Assembly: GCF_016801865.2 (NCBI RefSeq)
Contig: NC_068939.1
Location: forward strand, 144,939,190 to 145,003,189
DNA length: 64,000 nt
DNA from: Culex pipiens pallens
Taxonomy: Eukaryota; Arthropoda; Insecta; Diptera; Culicidae
Direction of reading: 5' to 3'
In this document: positions 42,673-54,566 of the stretch, one piece after another
Layout: every line of letters begins with the position of its first letter
How positions within the stretch are numbered: position 1 is the first letter of the stretch
Translations under genes and position numbers: made by a program
The notes under the pieces: model-generated
Databases searched by the model: none
What the model saw: the letters and a program-made list of their open reading frames with translations, nothing else
Told to the model about the DNA's origin: nothing

Positions 42673-43339
42673 TATTCAAAAATTGACTATCTGAAAATTT
42701 CTGAAAAGTCTGAATGAAAAAAATAATAATACATAGAATTAGAAATTCAAGACACAAATGTTTAATAATTTAAAAAATCAACACAATATTCAATATTATA
42801 TACTCAAAAAATCAAAAACTTAACTATTTTAAAATGAAAAAAATAAAATAAATAAAAATTAAAAAATCGACTATCTGAAAATTTCTGAAAAGTCTGAATG
42901 AAAAAAACATAATATAGAGAATTTAAAATTTCTAAACACAAATCTAGATTAAATTTTCAAAGCAACCTATCCGTCATGGGTTTCCTATGCAGATAGAACT
43001 TTTTGAAAATTTAATCGGGAAATATTTAATAAATTGAAAAAAATCAATATTCAAAAATCAATCTAACACAATACTCAAAAATTAAAATTTTCGAAATAAA
43101 AAAAATCAAGATTCAAAATTCGTCAATTTAAAAATTTTAAAATACAGAGAAGTAGAAATTCAAAATACAAATAATAAAAAAAAATCGAGAATTCTGAATT
43201 TTACGAATTTGAAAATTCAAAAAAAAATGATGTTCCAAAATTTTGATATTGAATAAATTCAAAATTCATACATTTAAAATCTTAAATTTTAAATTAAAAG
43301 AAAAACATTATTTTTTTTTCTATTTTTTGACGAACTCAG
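42673..43339. other. AT-rich spacer
   Basis: A-rich words such as AAAATTCAAAAA are repeated, and one 70-bp block (AAAATTGACTATCTGAAAAT-like) recurs at about 42680 and 42860. No gene is seen. Confidence 0.4.
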
Positions 43340-43534
43340 TAGGGTAGCTGGGGGTAAAACGGCCACTCTAAGGGAGAAGTCTCATAAAATTTTTACAACA
43401 GATTATTTTTGATCTCAAATTACGTACATATTGTTCTATCAATACTGCCGCTCTACGCATAATTGTCCCATGCTCAAAAAAGTGCAACTGAGAAAAACGC
43501 TATTGAAAATTTTCGACCGATTTCTGTGTTTCTA

Positions 43535-43752
43535 CACAGAAAAAAAATCATGGTAATATTACATCTGGGAAGGGGTACATCTTTTATGTCAGAAAAAAGG
43601 TGTAATTTTACCTCTAGAAATGTGTAATTTTACCACTTTTCTGTTGTAATGTCACTTTTTCAGTCTAAATTGAGGTAAAATTACATCATAAAAGAGGTAA
43701 TATTCAAGCTTCCAAAATTTAAGCTTCCAAATTTACATTATTTTTTTCTGTG
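43535..43752. mobile_element. TIR element (CACAGAAAAAAA), copy 1
   Basis: It runs from CACAGAAAAAAAATCATGGT to TTATTTTTTTCTGTG with TA on both sides. An inverted copy is at 59965-60170. Inner words GTAATATTACATCTGGGAAG and GGTAAAATTACA are shared. Confidence 0.75.
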
Positions 43753-44196
43753 TACGCATTATTGTCCCGTGGGTTCCTATCCGTCCTATATGTCCCTAAT
43801 CGCCCCAGTTAGTAGTTTATCACTCTTATTTATGATCCTCTTGCTATACAATAGGTAAACAAGGCATAATGCTTCGTTAAACTAATGATTCTATGAGAGA
43901 AAATGCTCGGTGGTACAATTATGCCTAGAAGCGTAACAATGGGACAAACAGACTTGGTGTTGTTTTTGATGAGTTTCCGAACAAAGTACTAGATTTTATG
44001 TGTTTTTCTAAAAGTATACGACAAACTAAACTTAAAAATATCAAAAAGTCAAAATCGTCGAAAAATTACATGGGACAATTATGCGTAGACCGGCAGCAGT
44101 AGTCCATTATAGAAATGACAAAAATTAGTTGGTCTTAAAACCAATTTTCAATACTTTTCAGCAATTAATAAAAAATAGTTGAAATCGTATATATTA

Positions 44197-44984
44197 GGGT
44201 GGGTACGCATTTTGGAGAGTTCTCAGATCAAGTTCTGGTGTGGTTCCCCTTGTAGGGCATACCCATATGGACTCTCACACCAAATTTCAGCTCATTTGGT
44301 TGAAAATTGGCTTGTCTCAAGCGGGTTCAAGTTTACATGGAAATTACTATGAGAAATTTTGAATTTTCATTCATTCGCTCCTACCTTCCTTGGGAAAACA
44401 TGTAGAAACTTCTAGGATGGCCAGAAATGAGCGGAATCGTCTGGAGAACAACTTTTTGAACTATACAATTATCATTTATGGTGATCCTGATACTATTTAG
44501 ATGTATTCTGAACCTCCAAATAAAAAAATAAAAAAAAAACTGTTATGATGCAAATTTTACAACCACGTGGTAGCTGTTTGACATGTGGCGTCGCGGTGTT
44601 CATCAAACATTCATAGCATGCTAAGGAAAATTTGATGCTTTTCTGGGGGGAAACCGATGGTTCCGAAAACCCCGGATGTATTGCCGTTGAGCTCGATGGG
44701 GCATGACCGAATCGACCTGGTCTCTTAGGGAAAGTTGTTCTCCAGACGATTCCGCTCATTTCTGGCCATCCTAGAAGTTTCTACATGTTTTCCCAAGGAA
44801 GGTAGGAGCGAATGAACGAAAATTCAAAATTTCCCATAGTAATTTCCATGTAAACTTGAACCCGCTTGAGACAAGCCAGTTTTCAACCAAATGAGCTGAA
44901 ATTTGGTGTGAGAGTCCATATGGGTATGCCCTACAAGGGGAACCAGAACTTGATCTGAGAGCTTTTCAAAATCCGTACCCACCC
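44197..44984. mobile_element. Foldback (GGGTGGGTACG) with 255-bp arms
   Basis: Arms of about 255 bp begin GGGTGGGTACGCATTTTGGA and end in the complement CCGTACCCACCC, with TA outside. The arms agree almost base for base (for example GAGCGGAATCGTCTGGAGAA and its complement). The roughly 240-bp centre has a 67-codon-scale ORF with no motif. Confidence 0.8.
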
Positions 44985-45177
44985 TAGTATTATATCTAAT
45001 ACGCAGGGTAAGACGGCCACCCATGTGGGGTAAGACGGTCAGTGCTAAAAAATAACCTAATAACTTTGCTAAATTCACCGAAATACCTACATGGTTGGCT
45101 GAACAGACTTCTCTGAACATCATAACTATTTTGGTTGAAAAAATCAAGTTTAAAATGTAAAGAAAAATGATATTAAA

Positions 45178-45607
45178 ATAGTAGTTTATGCAACAAGTCG
45201 CAAAAAGAGGATTTTTTCAGCACGAGTCGTACATTTATCCAACGAGGTTCACCGAGTTGGATAAATACGACGAGTGCTGAAAAAATCTAGTTTTGCAACG
45301 AGTTCCATACAACATTTTTTGCAATTTCGAAAAACACCCATTGAGTGAAATTTTAAGTCGAATTATCATGTATTTTGTCAATAAATCGTTTAAATCAAAA
45401 AAATGTTGAAAAGTGTTACTTTTCGAAACAAGTGCTGAAAAGTTCAACTTTTCAGCACTCATTTCAGTGCTGAAAAGTAGAACTTTTCAGCATTTATTTT
45501 GAAAAGTGTTGCTATTCGATTCGGTTATTTTTGGTACAGAAAAGTAGGCTATTTCGTCGTTCAAGAATGACAGGAAAAGTAAGTAGTTTCACGACGGAAT
45601 TGCAAAA
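45178..45607 (+). repeat. Repeat family N, copy 2
   Basis: A direct repeat of 31905-32338, including both hairpins and the TTTCACGACGGAATTGCAA end. Confidence 0.7.
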
Positions 45608-46602
45608 AAAAAACATATTTTGGCTCAGTGAATTTCATATCATTGCGACCACATTTTATGAAAAACTGTTAATTTTTACTACAACACTACAACACTACAA
45701 ACAAACACAATTTGATGCAAAATAATTAGTTTGTGTATTTCGATTAAAATAAGTAAATCAAAACTATGTAAACAATTTTAAAGTAGCAATTTTTATGAAA
45801 AGTTTGACAGGATTTCATACTGTTCAATGAGTTTTGCTTTATCCCAGGGAAGAATGTTGTGTTAAACATTTTGATTAAAAATTGATAGTTTTATTGAAAA
45901 TGCTTTTCCTTATCTACAAATATGTCTTAACAGTCAAAAAACCGTCAAAAATATAACCTATATCAAATAAAATTTACAAATTACGGGTGGCCGTCTAACC
46001 CCCGGAGGAGATGGCCGTCTTGCCCCCCAATAAATTATTTTTTAAAACATTTTTTTGCAAATAGCTCATTGCATTTTTTAAACTTTTCCAAGGGACATAA
46101 TCTAGGGAAAACTTCAATTTAACATGAAAAAATATTTGAAGACAGGAAAACATATTGTTATCTAACACAAATGCCTAAGTTGTAATTCATGAATATTACA
46201 TCTAGTTTCAAGTTCAAAAATTATTTGTTTATTTTGAGCTATTTTTATACTATTTCAAACAATATGTTTGGCAAAGGTGGCTCCATATGCATTATTTAGC
46301 ATGAGGAAGAGTATTGCTAAACATTTTAGTAATATTCATTAGTATATTTATTAAAACAGTGAGGTGGCCGTCCTACCCCGCCTGGCCGTCTTACCCCCAG
46401 CTCCCCTATGCTGTTTTAAACGACGGAAAGAAACAGAAAAAAAGAATGATTTTAGGAGTTACGTAAGAATTGCAAAAACAGTCTTTTTTCTATTTTTTCC
46501 GGTTGATAGATCTGAGGTACAAAAATTTATTTGAATAGAGGTAAACTAGAGTGTTTTTTAATGTTCTTAAAGCATTGGGACTCTCAGTATTTATAGGAAC
46601 TA

Positions 46603-46765
46603 TCCAGATTTTTAAGTGAAGAAAATTACGCAGTGGTACCAACATTACAAAAAAGTTTCCCAAGGGATGACTGTCACACTTTTTTTAAATGTTGGTACCA
46701 CTGCGTGATTTTGACATTTCGGGCGTGCACCATTCGTTACGCCATTTTTGCTTAAAAATCTGGAT
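46603..46765. mobile_element. Small TIR element (TCCAGATTTTTAAG)
   Basis: The ends TCCAGATTTTTAAG and CTTAAAAATCTGGA pair, and inner ACGCAGTGGTACCAACATT pairs with AATGTTGGTACCACTGCGT. 163 bp, strongly self-complementary. Confidence 0.7.
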
Positions 46766-46769
46766 TAAA

Positions 46770-47808
46770 TTTTTGTCTTTTTGTTAGATATAAACATTTG
46801 TGGAAAAATTGAAAAACTTGTATTATGTTTTGATTTTTAATAATTTTTGGGGCGCCAGATTCTCAGAAAAAAAATTGTTATCACTTTTGGGATGTACAAT
46901 CGTGAAAATATAATGAGAACGAGAATTAAGTTACTCAAAAACCAGTTATTTCACTAAAATTTCGGCACATTTTGTTTGCATGTTTTTCAAAAGAATTCCA
47001 AGAATTTAAACACATTCTTTATTAGATAGTTTTTTCTCTCTCATTTGCTTGCCTTATTTTTAGTTTTTCTTCATCTTGCTACCCCCCGAACCTATAAAAT
47101 TCTAAAATGTTCAACTTGAACCAAACCAAACGATGCCGCCCTCACTTTCACAAATAAAGCAAAAAAAAAAAAAAAAACAAGTCATATCCCTTTGTCTGCT
47201 CACTACTTCTAGCGCGTATTGATAAGTCCGAAAATGCACTCACTCTACCAACTACTACGACTTATTCGTCCGGCCCGGTGCGCGCGCGTCCGCGAGTCCC
47301 GGTAGGTAATTCTATTCCCGTGAAAAATTGAACAAAAATAATACTTGGATATGAGAAAATATGATATTTTGTATGTGTTAAAGATATGGTGAACATTTTT
47401 AAAAAGAAAGACGTAAATATTATTCAGATTCAGATCAAATTATTTGCAGGATAAAAACAAGTTTGAAGATTGTCTGTTAGATGAATTTCACAGAACAAAC
47501 ATTACAGGAAAATGAGCCGCAAGTTAATTTTGCTCACACTATTTAAAATGAAAACAATTTAGAATAACCGACAGTTGTTAGAGATGTAAACAGCAAACGC
47601 TTGTTTTTCCAACTTGCAACTACAGTGCTTGTGTCGCAGTTATTCCAGTTTCTTTCAACTCTATTAGTGTTAGGGAAAGTTGTGGAACTAAATCAATTCA
47701 AGTGTAGTTTTTTGTATCCACAGTAACTCAGATGTATTTGCCTAAATACAGTATGTAGCAATAAAGACATAATTGTACAGAAAACCAAACTTGTTTTCCT
47801 CTTTCACC
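46770..47808. other. Spacer between TE block and bys, with one exon-like island
   Basis: AT-rich apart from a short GC-rich block at 47213-47301. A run of about 18 A follows AATAAAGC near 47155-47177, resembling the 3' end of a retro-inserted transcript. bys 3' UTR should lie within the last few hundred bases. Confidence 0.35.
47213..47301 (+). other. Exon-like island of unknown gene
   Basis: 89 nt is preceded by a strong acceptor (TTTGTCTGCTCACTACTTCTAG) shortened here to its key part CACTACTTCTAG, and followed by GTAGGT. One frame is open end to end and looks protein-like (RIDKSENALTLPTTTTYSSG then PVRARPRVP). It is much more GC-rich than its surroundings. No neighbouring exon was found in the window. 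Confidence 0.25.
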
Positions 47809-49417
47809 CTACAACTCTTCCTCATCACTATCATCATCATCATCCTCTTCGTCGTCATCATCATCTTCCATTTCCTCATCCTCGCCCTTCGCCGCCACCT
47901 TACCGGAAGAAGGCCCACTCGCGGCGTCCTCCATCGGCGCATAGTCGGTGTCCTCCTTGTACTCCATGTCGGCCTCGTGTACCAGGCTGTCGCCGCCCTC
48001 GACGTCACGGCACCGGGCCGCCACCAGCTCGCGCCGAATCTCCGGCGTAATTTTGGCGTGGGACTTTTTCCTGAGAAAAAATTGGTTAGTAATTTTGAAA
48101 TTGGATTACGCAAATGAAACTCACTTGAGAAGCTGCAGCAGCGCGTCCCGCTGCTCCGACGAGATGTCGTTCTTGTAGCGCTGGGCAAACGTGAGCAGTG
48201 CGTTGTGCCACAGCGTGGGCAGCTCGCGCTTGTCCTGCTCGAAGCGCAGGAAGTGAAAGACGGCCGCGTCCACAACCCGGTAGGGCAGCGCGTACCGCTT
48301 GTCCAGGATGATCCGGATGAAGATCGAGTTGGCGCCCGAGTATTCCATTTCGCAAATCTTGAGCAAGCAGGCCGAGGTGTGCAGCACCGGGATGGTCGTC
48401 GAGCTGATGATGCTGCCGAAGATGATGGCCTCGCGGAGCGTGCAATCGCCGGACTCGAGCAGCGGCAGGATGATGCCCTTCATGAAGGCGGCCGGCTTGA
48501 AGAGGGCCTTCTTGAGCGCACGGTACAGGTAGAAGTTGAGCTTGTGGTACTCGGCCAGGTCGTCCCGGACGCGCGGCAGCAGGGCCAGATTGTAGAACCG
48601 TTGGGCCATGTACTGGGTGAGACCGGAGGAGAATATCCGCGTCGCTTGGAACATGGCGGCGGCACTCCAGTTTTGTGGTTCCGTGATGAACAGAATCTGC
48701 TCCCAGTTGCGCAGCTTGGGGATGATTTTGAACGCTTTTGGGACGCGGCCACTTCGGTAGCGCTTCAACACGTCCCGAACGCCTTCGTACATTTCCCGGA
48801 CCCGGTCGTCAACCTCTTCCATCTTGAGCGAACCGTTGTCGGAAAACTGGGTCTGAATTTCCGTCTGCTTCTCGGTGATTTTATCCATGATGATATCGGC
48901 CAGCGTGCGTGTCTTGACGCCGTTCCTAAAAAGTAAAAAAAAATACTTGAGTTACCCCAATCGTCCACAAAGTCACCCCACAAAACCCCTACTTGTTCTG
49001 AAACATCTCTAGCGCGCGCTCGTCCTCCTCGTTGATCTTGATGTCGTCGAAAAAGTCCTGCCCGTCGACATCACCCTCCTCGCGAAACTCCTCATCCGAC
49101 TCGTCCGAGGAATCTCCCCCCGCACGACCCAGCCGGTGCTTCTGCCGCTTGCTCGTTCCCTCACTCAGCGCCACCGACTCGGACAGCGACGGCCCGAACG
49201 AATCGCCGCCCAGCAGGTTCAGCTCCGCTTGCTGCTTCCGGGCCTGCTTCAGGATGCGCTGGCTCGTTTTGGCGTCGACAAACTCTTCCTCCTCGGCGCG
49301 CAGCCGGAATTTGCTCGACTTTTGCTTCTTCGAGACCCGGCCTTCGGTGATTTGGTCGCCCAGGGACTGCTTCGGGGCACTTAGGCCCTTTATCCGGTGT
49401 GCCTTGGATTTGCCCAT
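47809..49417 (-). CDS. bys: Bystin, ribosome biogenesis factor, three exons
   Basis: The CDS joins 48993-49417, 48125-48925 and 47809-48070 on the minus strand: 1488 nt, 495 aa. Both introns have GT/AG ends and the phases fit (each junction splits a Lys codon). The N-terminal third is charged (MGKSKAHRIKGLSAPKQ, DDIKINEEDERALEMFQNK). The bystin domain follows: YRSGRVPKAFKIIPKLRNWE, QATRIFSSGL, MAQRFYNLALLPRVRDDLAE, KALFKPAAFMKGIILPLLES and EMEYSGANSIFIRIILDKRY. The tail is a long Asp/Glu run (EDDDDDEEDDDDDSDEEEL), a common nucleolar feature. Bystin (yeast Enp1) acts in 18S rRNA processing and 40S export. No lesion is seen. Confidence 0.96.
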
Positions 49418-49660
49418 GGTGGACTTTTTTTTCACGAGATTAGCACGATTTTCTGCACAAAAATTCACCAAAACTGCGACCGAGCGATGGAACGCACGAC
49501 GAAAAACGAACGTAAACAAAACCGCGTGTTGATTCGTTTGACGTTTTGGAAACTTGACGATCGGGGAGATCATGGGCGTGCGCACATTCGTTGAGTTTGG
49601 TTAATGAGGGGGGCTGCACGGTAGGGTGCTTTAAAATTAAAATATTTTTTTATTTATATA

Positions 49661-50453
49661 CACTCAAAGTAAAAAGTATCCTTTTTTCAAGTTCACCCGT
49701 CGTCACCCTTTAAAAGGGTATCGAAAATGTTCTGAATTTGACATACCCTTTTAAAAGGGTGACGCCGGGTGAACTTTAAAAAAGGATAGAAAGTATCCTT
49801 TTTGAGCTGGGTGATGAAAAGAGAGAATGCGTAACGTGTTTTTCGAATGATCCCACTTTGTTTACATCTACAAAGTAGCAGGTTGTTCTAGCACAAGCAT
49901 GACTTTTTTCTTACTATAGTACACTCTCGCCTCAGTTCTTCGTCACCCGTAAAAAAGAAAAACCTCTTCTTACCGATCAAAACTTGAAAACACACACAAT
50001 TTTCCAGCAAAAATGTCAAAAACTAGACAAAATAAAACACATACTATTGATTATAAAACAGCTCATTTACCAGTACTGCCCATAATTGAAAATTCGGCTA
50101 TTATGCCAAATCAAGTATTCCGAGAAAAACGCGTTTTAGTGTTTGTCACAAAATCTCCATCAAGGCAATTTCCCATAAGAGTGGCATATTAGCCGTTTGG
50201 TTTTTCGCATCGGCAGCCAAGTCTAAACACTATTTCAGTGAAATTCAAGTTCCAGAAGATGCGTTGGAACATCCTCTACCACCTGGTGCTAATATCTCGA
50301 TTTCGCCAAAAGTGGATATTAGCCGTTTTTTCAATGGTGGGCAGAGTAAGAAAAAAGTCATGCTTGTGCTTGAACAGCCTCCTACATTTTAGATGTAAAC
50401 AAAGTGGGATCATTCGAAAAACACGTAACGCATTCTCTCTATTCATCACCCAG
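49661..50453. mobile_element. Composite foldback upstream of bys
   Basis: The left part (49661 on) starts CACTCAAAGTAAAAAGTATC like the 85-bp element at 14100. From about 49803 a pair of long inverted arms follows: GCTGGGTGATGAAAAGAGAG ... TCGAATGATCCCACTTTGTT on the left and their complements ending ATTCATCACCCAGC near 50453. The arms are about 110 bp and the centre is non-coding. Another TGGGTGCTGAAAAGACAGAA segment lies at 31668. Confidence 0.6.
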
Positions 50454-50510
50454 CTATTACCATATTTTAAGCATTTTGTGATAATTTTTACTTTACTAAT
50501 TTGAAAAATA

Positions 50511-50694
50511 AGCTTAATTTTTAATTATATCAAGCATAACAATGTAAATGGGCCAATATCAAAGTGTATACAAAGAGTTCATCCTGCTCCTTCCTTATTT
50601 AAACATCAGCTGACGTGAGCCGGATAGACTCTTTGTTTACACTTCGACACTGGCCCATTTACATTGTTTTGCTTGATGTAATTAAAAATTTACA
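50511..50694. mobile_element. Small TIR element (ATATCAAGCATAACAATG)
   Basis: ATCAAGCATAACAATGTAAA on the left pairs with TTTACATTGTTTTGCTTGAT on the right. Inner GGGCCAATATCAAAGTGTA and its near complement also pair. 180 bp, non-coding. Confidence 0.7.
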
Positions 50695-50992
50695 GAGCGA
50701 TAACTAAATATTTGACATTTTTAAAATGTAAGACTTGATTCCAAAATTTAAATAAATCTTTTTTTTGAAAAGGGAGCGTACGTATATTATGTAACGCAAA
50801 AATTAGGATTTTTAACCCCCTCCCCCTCTTAATAAAATTTCCATATGGAGCTTAACACGGCCTTCGACGCCCCCTCCCTCCAACTGCGTTAAGTAAAGCT
50901 CCCAAAGATCACAAGATTTCATAGACGTTTCATTTTTAACATTAAAAATGTAAAACCACTAGTTTCTGAGATATTGGTACTAAAAATAAAAG

Positions 50993-51401
50993 CACTGACG
51001 AACTGACGTGCCACCCCATACATATTTCTGAGGAAATTCTGACCGCAAATTCTCCAGCGAACACCAACTCCATCTACCTTCAGGTTCGCTGAACTAATTC
51101 TCTCTTCCACACATGTTTTCGATATTGCTGCTATGCTTCAATTTGTAATCTGCGTCGTTTCAAAAAAGTATGCGCTCAGAACGATTTTAGAGCGCGCTGT
51201 TCGTTTCGGCGAAAGCGTGTGTCAATTTATGCTGAATTCAACAATACATTGCATGTAAACATTGGCGCAAAGCGAGAGAAGAGGGCTAGTGAAGAGAGAA
51301 AAATCGGTTGACAGATTGTTCGCTAGAAGCAAAAACGCCAAACAAGAAGAAGACAGTTGCGGTCAAAAGTGGTTTGCGCGTGGCACGTCAGTTCGTCAGT
51401 G
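50993..51401. mobile_element. TIR element (CACTGACGAACTGACGTGCC) with 7-bp duplication
   Basis: 409 bp. The 21-bp ends are perfectly inverted (CACTGACGAACTGACGTGCC plus A). The flanks duplicate ATAAAAG (50986-50992 and 51402-51408). The inner sequence is non-coding. A 7-bp duplication is unusual for the common superfamilies. Confidence 0.75.
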
Positions 51402-51434
51402 ATAAAAGGTTGTTTTGACGTGACTTAAAACATT

Positions 51435-52005
51435 TCGACGCCAACATTTCAAAAAGCATCATGTACAAACCATGCGTTTTGAGAAAAACGCATTTGAATG
51501 TTGAGCATCCATTTTCAATTCCCATTTTAATATAAAAGCAAAATAAGATGTTCTAATAATAACAAACGATGAAAAACGTTGCTTTTATTGATACTTCAAT
51601 TCAATAAATCATTATTTCCGTAATTTTATTTGAGTAAAACAAACATAACTCCTTTTGAAATCACCAACGTCGATATCACCCTGCTGTCATTGAGGGGGGC
51701 GCTTTGTTATGATTCGTTTTTCTTCGCCGAATGTACATTGCGCTTTGTTCATGAAGCTTTTTTTTCGTCACGAGGTTCATGTAGTCTTTTGTTTGACAGG
51801 TTGACAGGGCTATATGAACAGGGACTGCTGATGGCAAAGATTTTGTTTATGTTACTTTATTTAAAATCATGATCAAACAGACTTTACTGAAGTAACTTTT
51901 GCTCATTTTTGGTGGAGAGGTAGCTTATTAGGAGTACTTTCAGAATATGCAATAACCCAGAAAGTGTCAAAATGTACATGATGCCTTTTGAAATGTTACC
52001 GTCGA
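51435..52005 (+). mobile_element. Family F TIR element, isolated copy
   Basis: 571 bp from TCGACGCCAACATTTCAAAA to TTTTGAAATGTTACCGTCGA with TT on both flanks. It is collinear with the copies nested at 19.6-21.0 kb and shows the uninterrupted structure used to read those junctions. Confidence 0.8.
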
Positions 52006-52099
52006 TTTTTTTTGTTTCTCTTTCTTTGGTTCGCTGAACTCAGGCAACCAGAGTTCCAATCTTTAATGTCTTTAATGTAAGCTTTCTTTGAAGATTACC

Positions 52100-52160
52100 A
52101 TGGCACTTTGAAAAGATTAACTCCATGTTGCACGCACACACTCTCACTTTTAATTTCTCG
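52100..52160. mobile_element. Partial copy of the TCGAGAAATTAAAA foldback
   Basis: AGATTAACTCCATGTTGCAC and TTTTAATTTCTCGA match the right half of 13640-13764. It abuts family A copy 3. Confidence 0.5.
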
Positions 52161-52443
52161 ATTGGGTCCTAAAATGAAGCTTAGATTGCTGATTTTAATT
52201 TTTACAGCGATAAAGTTTATTTTTCTGAGTACTTTGACCCTTTGTACGACCACAAAGAGTTTAAAATGGATTTTCAAATCAATTTTGAAAAATTAACCTC
52301 GCGGTCCTTCTTGACAGAAAAGTTTCTACTTGACAGCTCGTTTCAAGGGGACCTTAAAATGAAAAAAAGTGATCAGAAATGGTTTTTGATCGTGTTTTTT
52401 ACCGTTGTACATAAAAATTGACATATGGCTTTAGTACCCAATT
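52161..52443 (+). mobile_element. Family A TIR element, copy 3
   Basis: It runs from ATTGGGTCCTAAAATGAAGC to GGCTTTAGTACCCAAT. It lacks the TTGATCCAT...CAACATTTTTT stretch seen in copy 1 (an internal deletion near 52350). Confidence 0.75.
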
Positions 52444-52554
52444 GTATTGGAAATTTCCTCAACTCTTCTGAAAAAATATTTTCGGCAATAGACAATCATG
52501 GACACTATTTAAACAAAACGAAAAACTTAATTTGTTCAGTTTAAATTCAAGTGT

Positions 52555-52822
52555 AATTGGGTCCTAAAATGAAGTTTAAATTTGTGATATTATTGCTCAT
52601 AAAGATAAAGCTTATTTTTCTGAGTACAATAACCCACAAAAGATTTAAAATGGATTTTTAATTGAATTTAAAAAAACTTACTTCATGGTCCTTCTTGACA
52701 GAAAAGGTCCTACTTGACAGCTCATTCCAACGGGGCCATAGTTGATCCATAAAAAAAATGTTGTCTCGTCAATTTATTTTTTTGTATTAAAATGAAAAAA
52801 AAGTGCTCAGAAATCACTTCAT
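52555..52822 (+). mobile_element. Family A TIR element, copy 4, right end missing
   Basis: It starts AATTGGGTCCTAAAATGAAG. The interior AAGGTCCTACTTGACAGCTC and GTGCTCAGAAATCACT follow, then the match stops before the usual GTACCCAAT end. Confidence 0.65.
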
Positions 52823-54566
52823 TTGCAACTACCGAACACTATACTTAACATGTGATTTTTAGTACAATAACCTAGCGAACTCATCCGACGGCGTGCCTTC
52901 CGATCAACAATGATTAAGGAAGGACTTTTTTGAACAGCTGTTTCCAATCTAACAAACCGATAAAAAATCACTGTAACACACAAACAATCGCGAAGAAAAT
53001 TAACGTCCCTACTGCCAGCGCCACTATTCAATTTTAATGCAGGCACAATTCTGGTTTTTTACACTGCGAAAAAACACAACCATCCACTGAAACATTATTC
53101 AGAACTGGTGTTGCAATATTTTTTGCAAACAAGTCACTGCACGAAACACACTGAGACACTTTCCGGCGGGACGAAAAATCTCGTATACAGTTCTTAAAAG
53201 TATAATAAAGCTTATTGAGTTTCATTGGTTCCAGCGCTTCAAATCATTATTTTGTAAAAAAAATACACTCCTGGAGAGAACCAAAGTTTTTCTTATATCT
53301 GTAAGAAAAAATTGTTACAAATTTGTTAATTTCAGGGTTCATTGTTTTCGTCAAAAACAAGCAAAAAAAGTATAAAATTTGTAGACGATCAATACATCAT
53401 TCGATAAATCATAAAAATGTAATCAAACTAAGGTAAAAGAGAATCATTACGTTCAATAAACGATTTTCTATGATTGTTTGGAGAATGGCCGAACTATAAA
53501 CCGACGTCGTATAAACTGTTCCGAAAATGAGGGATGTCTGTAAAAAATATAGTTGAAAAATTACCAATTTGAAACAAAATAAATAATTCTGATCATAGCC
53601 TCAAGGGTCAAATTGAAACAATCCAGAGCTGTCGTGGGCAGTTTGAAATAACCGCGGGCTGGACGTTGGGCACCCCTGCCGCAAAACATTTACCGTAATC
53701 TGGGGTGAATCGGGACTACAGTCTGAATAGGGACAGCAGTTTTTAGAGCACTGAAAGCTTATAAATTTGGAAATGGATCTACACATTTTGTTGGCCTGAG
53801 TCTTTTCTAACCGAAACCAACCAGAAAAATTAAAATATTGTGCTCCAACATGGTTAAAACTGCTGTCCCAATTCGCCCCATGTGTCCCGATTGACCCCAG
53901 TTTACGGTACTTTTATGCTCACGATTGCTCCTCAGCACCACGCATTATTAGAGCTGTTAAGAAGAGATCTCAGGCCTGAATGAACAGTTTTATCGAAAAG
54001 ATGCACAACCAGAGTTATCTAGCTGTAAAAATAAGTCTGGCAGTGTGGGGCAGTTTCAAGAAACCGTCAAATGCATTTAAAAAAGCTGTAGTAAGTTTTA
54101 AATTGGCGTGGTGAGTTTTTAAACACTCAAATTGGCCGTTTTATTGTTGATTGATGGATTTTAAAAGATATTAGGTATAAGTGAGATATAAATTCTTCAG
54201 AACCCCTCGAAACTCTTTCTTTGAACTTTAACTTTACATTTTGGTCGTGAAAGTGAGAGAAGAGTCTCGGTTGCTTTCAAATTTTACTATCAGCGAAACT
54301 TACAGAATGTCTGTAATATTATAATTAGGCAACAATTTTTACTGCGACTAAACAAAATAGAGGTGTTAAATATAATCTACCGGATTCTTTTTATTTCGAT
54401 GAATTCAAAAATAGTTAATGACATCGTTAAAGCATTCGTTCTACTTTTATGAATCATGTGTTTATTCGTAATGGACAAAGTAACGATTTTTTAATGAACG
54501 ACATTGCGCTTATATTCGATTTAACACCTAATAATAACTCAGTATGATTTGAAACTTTCATCTAGA
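52823..54566. other. Spacer upstream of the small secreted-protein gene
   Basis: Mostly AT-rich. Short ORFs on both strands lack motifs. Weak pieces resembling other repeats (for example GGGACTACAGTCTGAATAGG near 53712, shared with the hAT-type elements) are scattered through it. Confidence 0.4.

Larger units (their letters stand above)
43342..46406. mobile_element. 3-kb TIR element (GGGTAGCTGGGGGTAAAACG) containing three other elements
   Basis: The ends GGGTAGCTGGGGGTAAAACG and GTCTTACCCCCAGCTCCCC pair, with TA outside both. Internal TAAGACGGCCA-type words recur near 45005-45035, 45990-46025 and 46370-46395. Nested inside are 43535-43752, 44197-44984 and 45178-45607. No transposase ORF is visible. 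Confidence 0.6.

Noticed and set aside
48205..48936. 243-codon plus-strand ORF over bys
   Set aside because: It is the antisense shadow of bys exon 2. The minus strand carries the conserved bystin protein.
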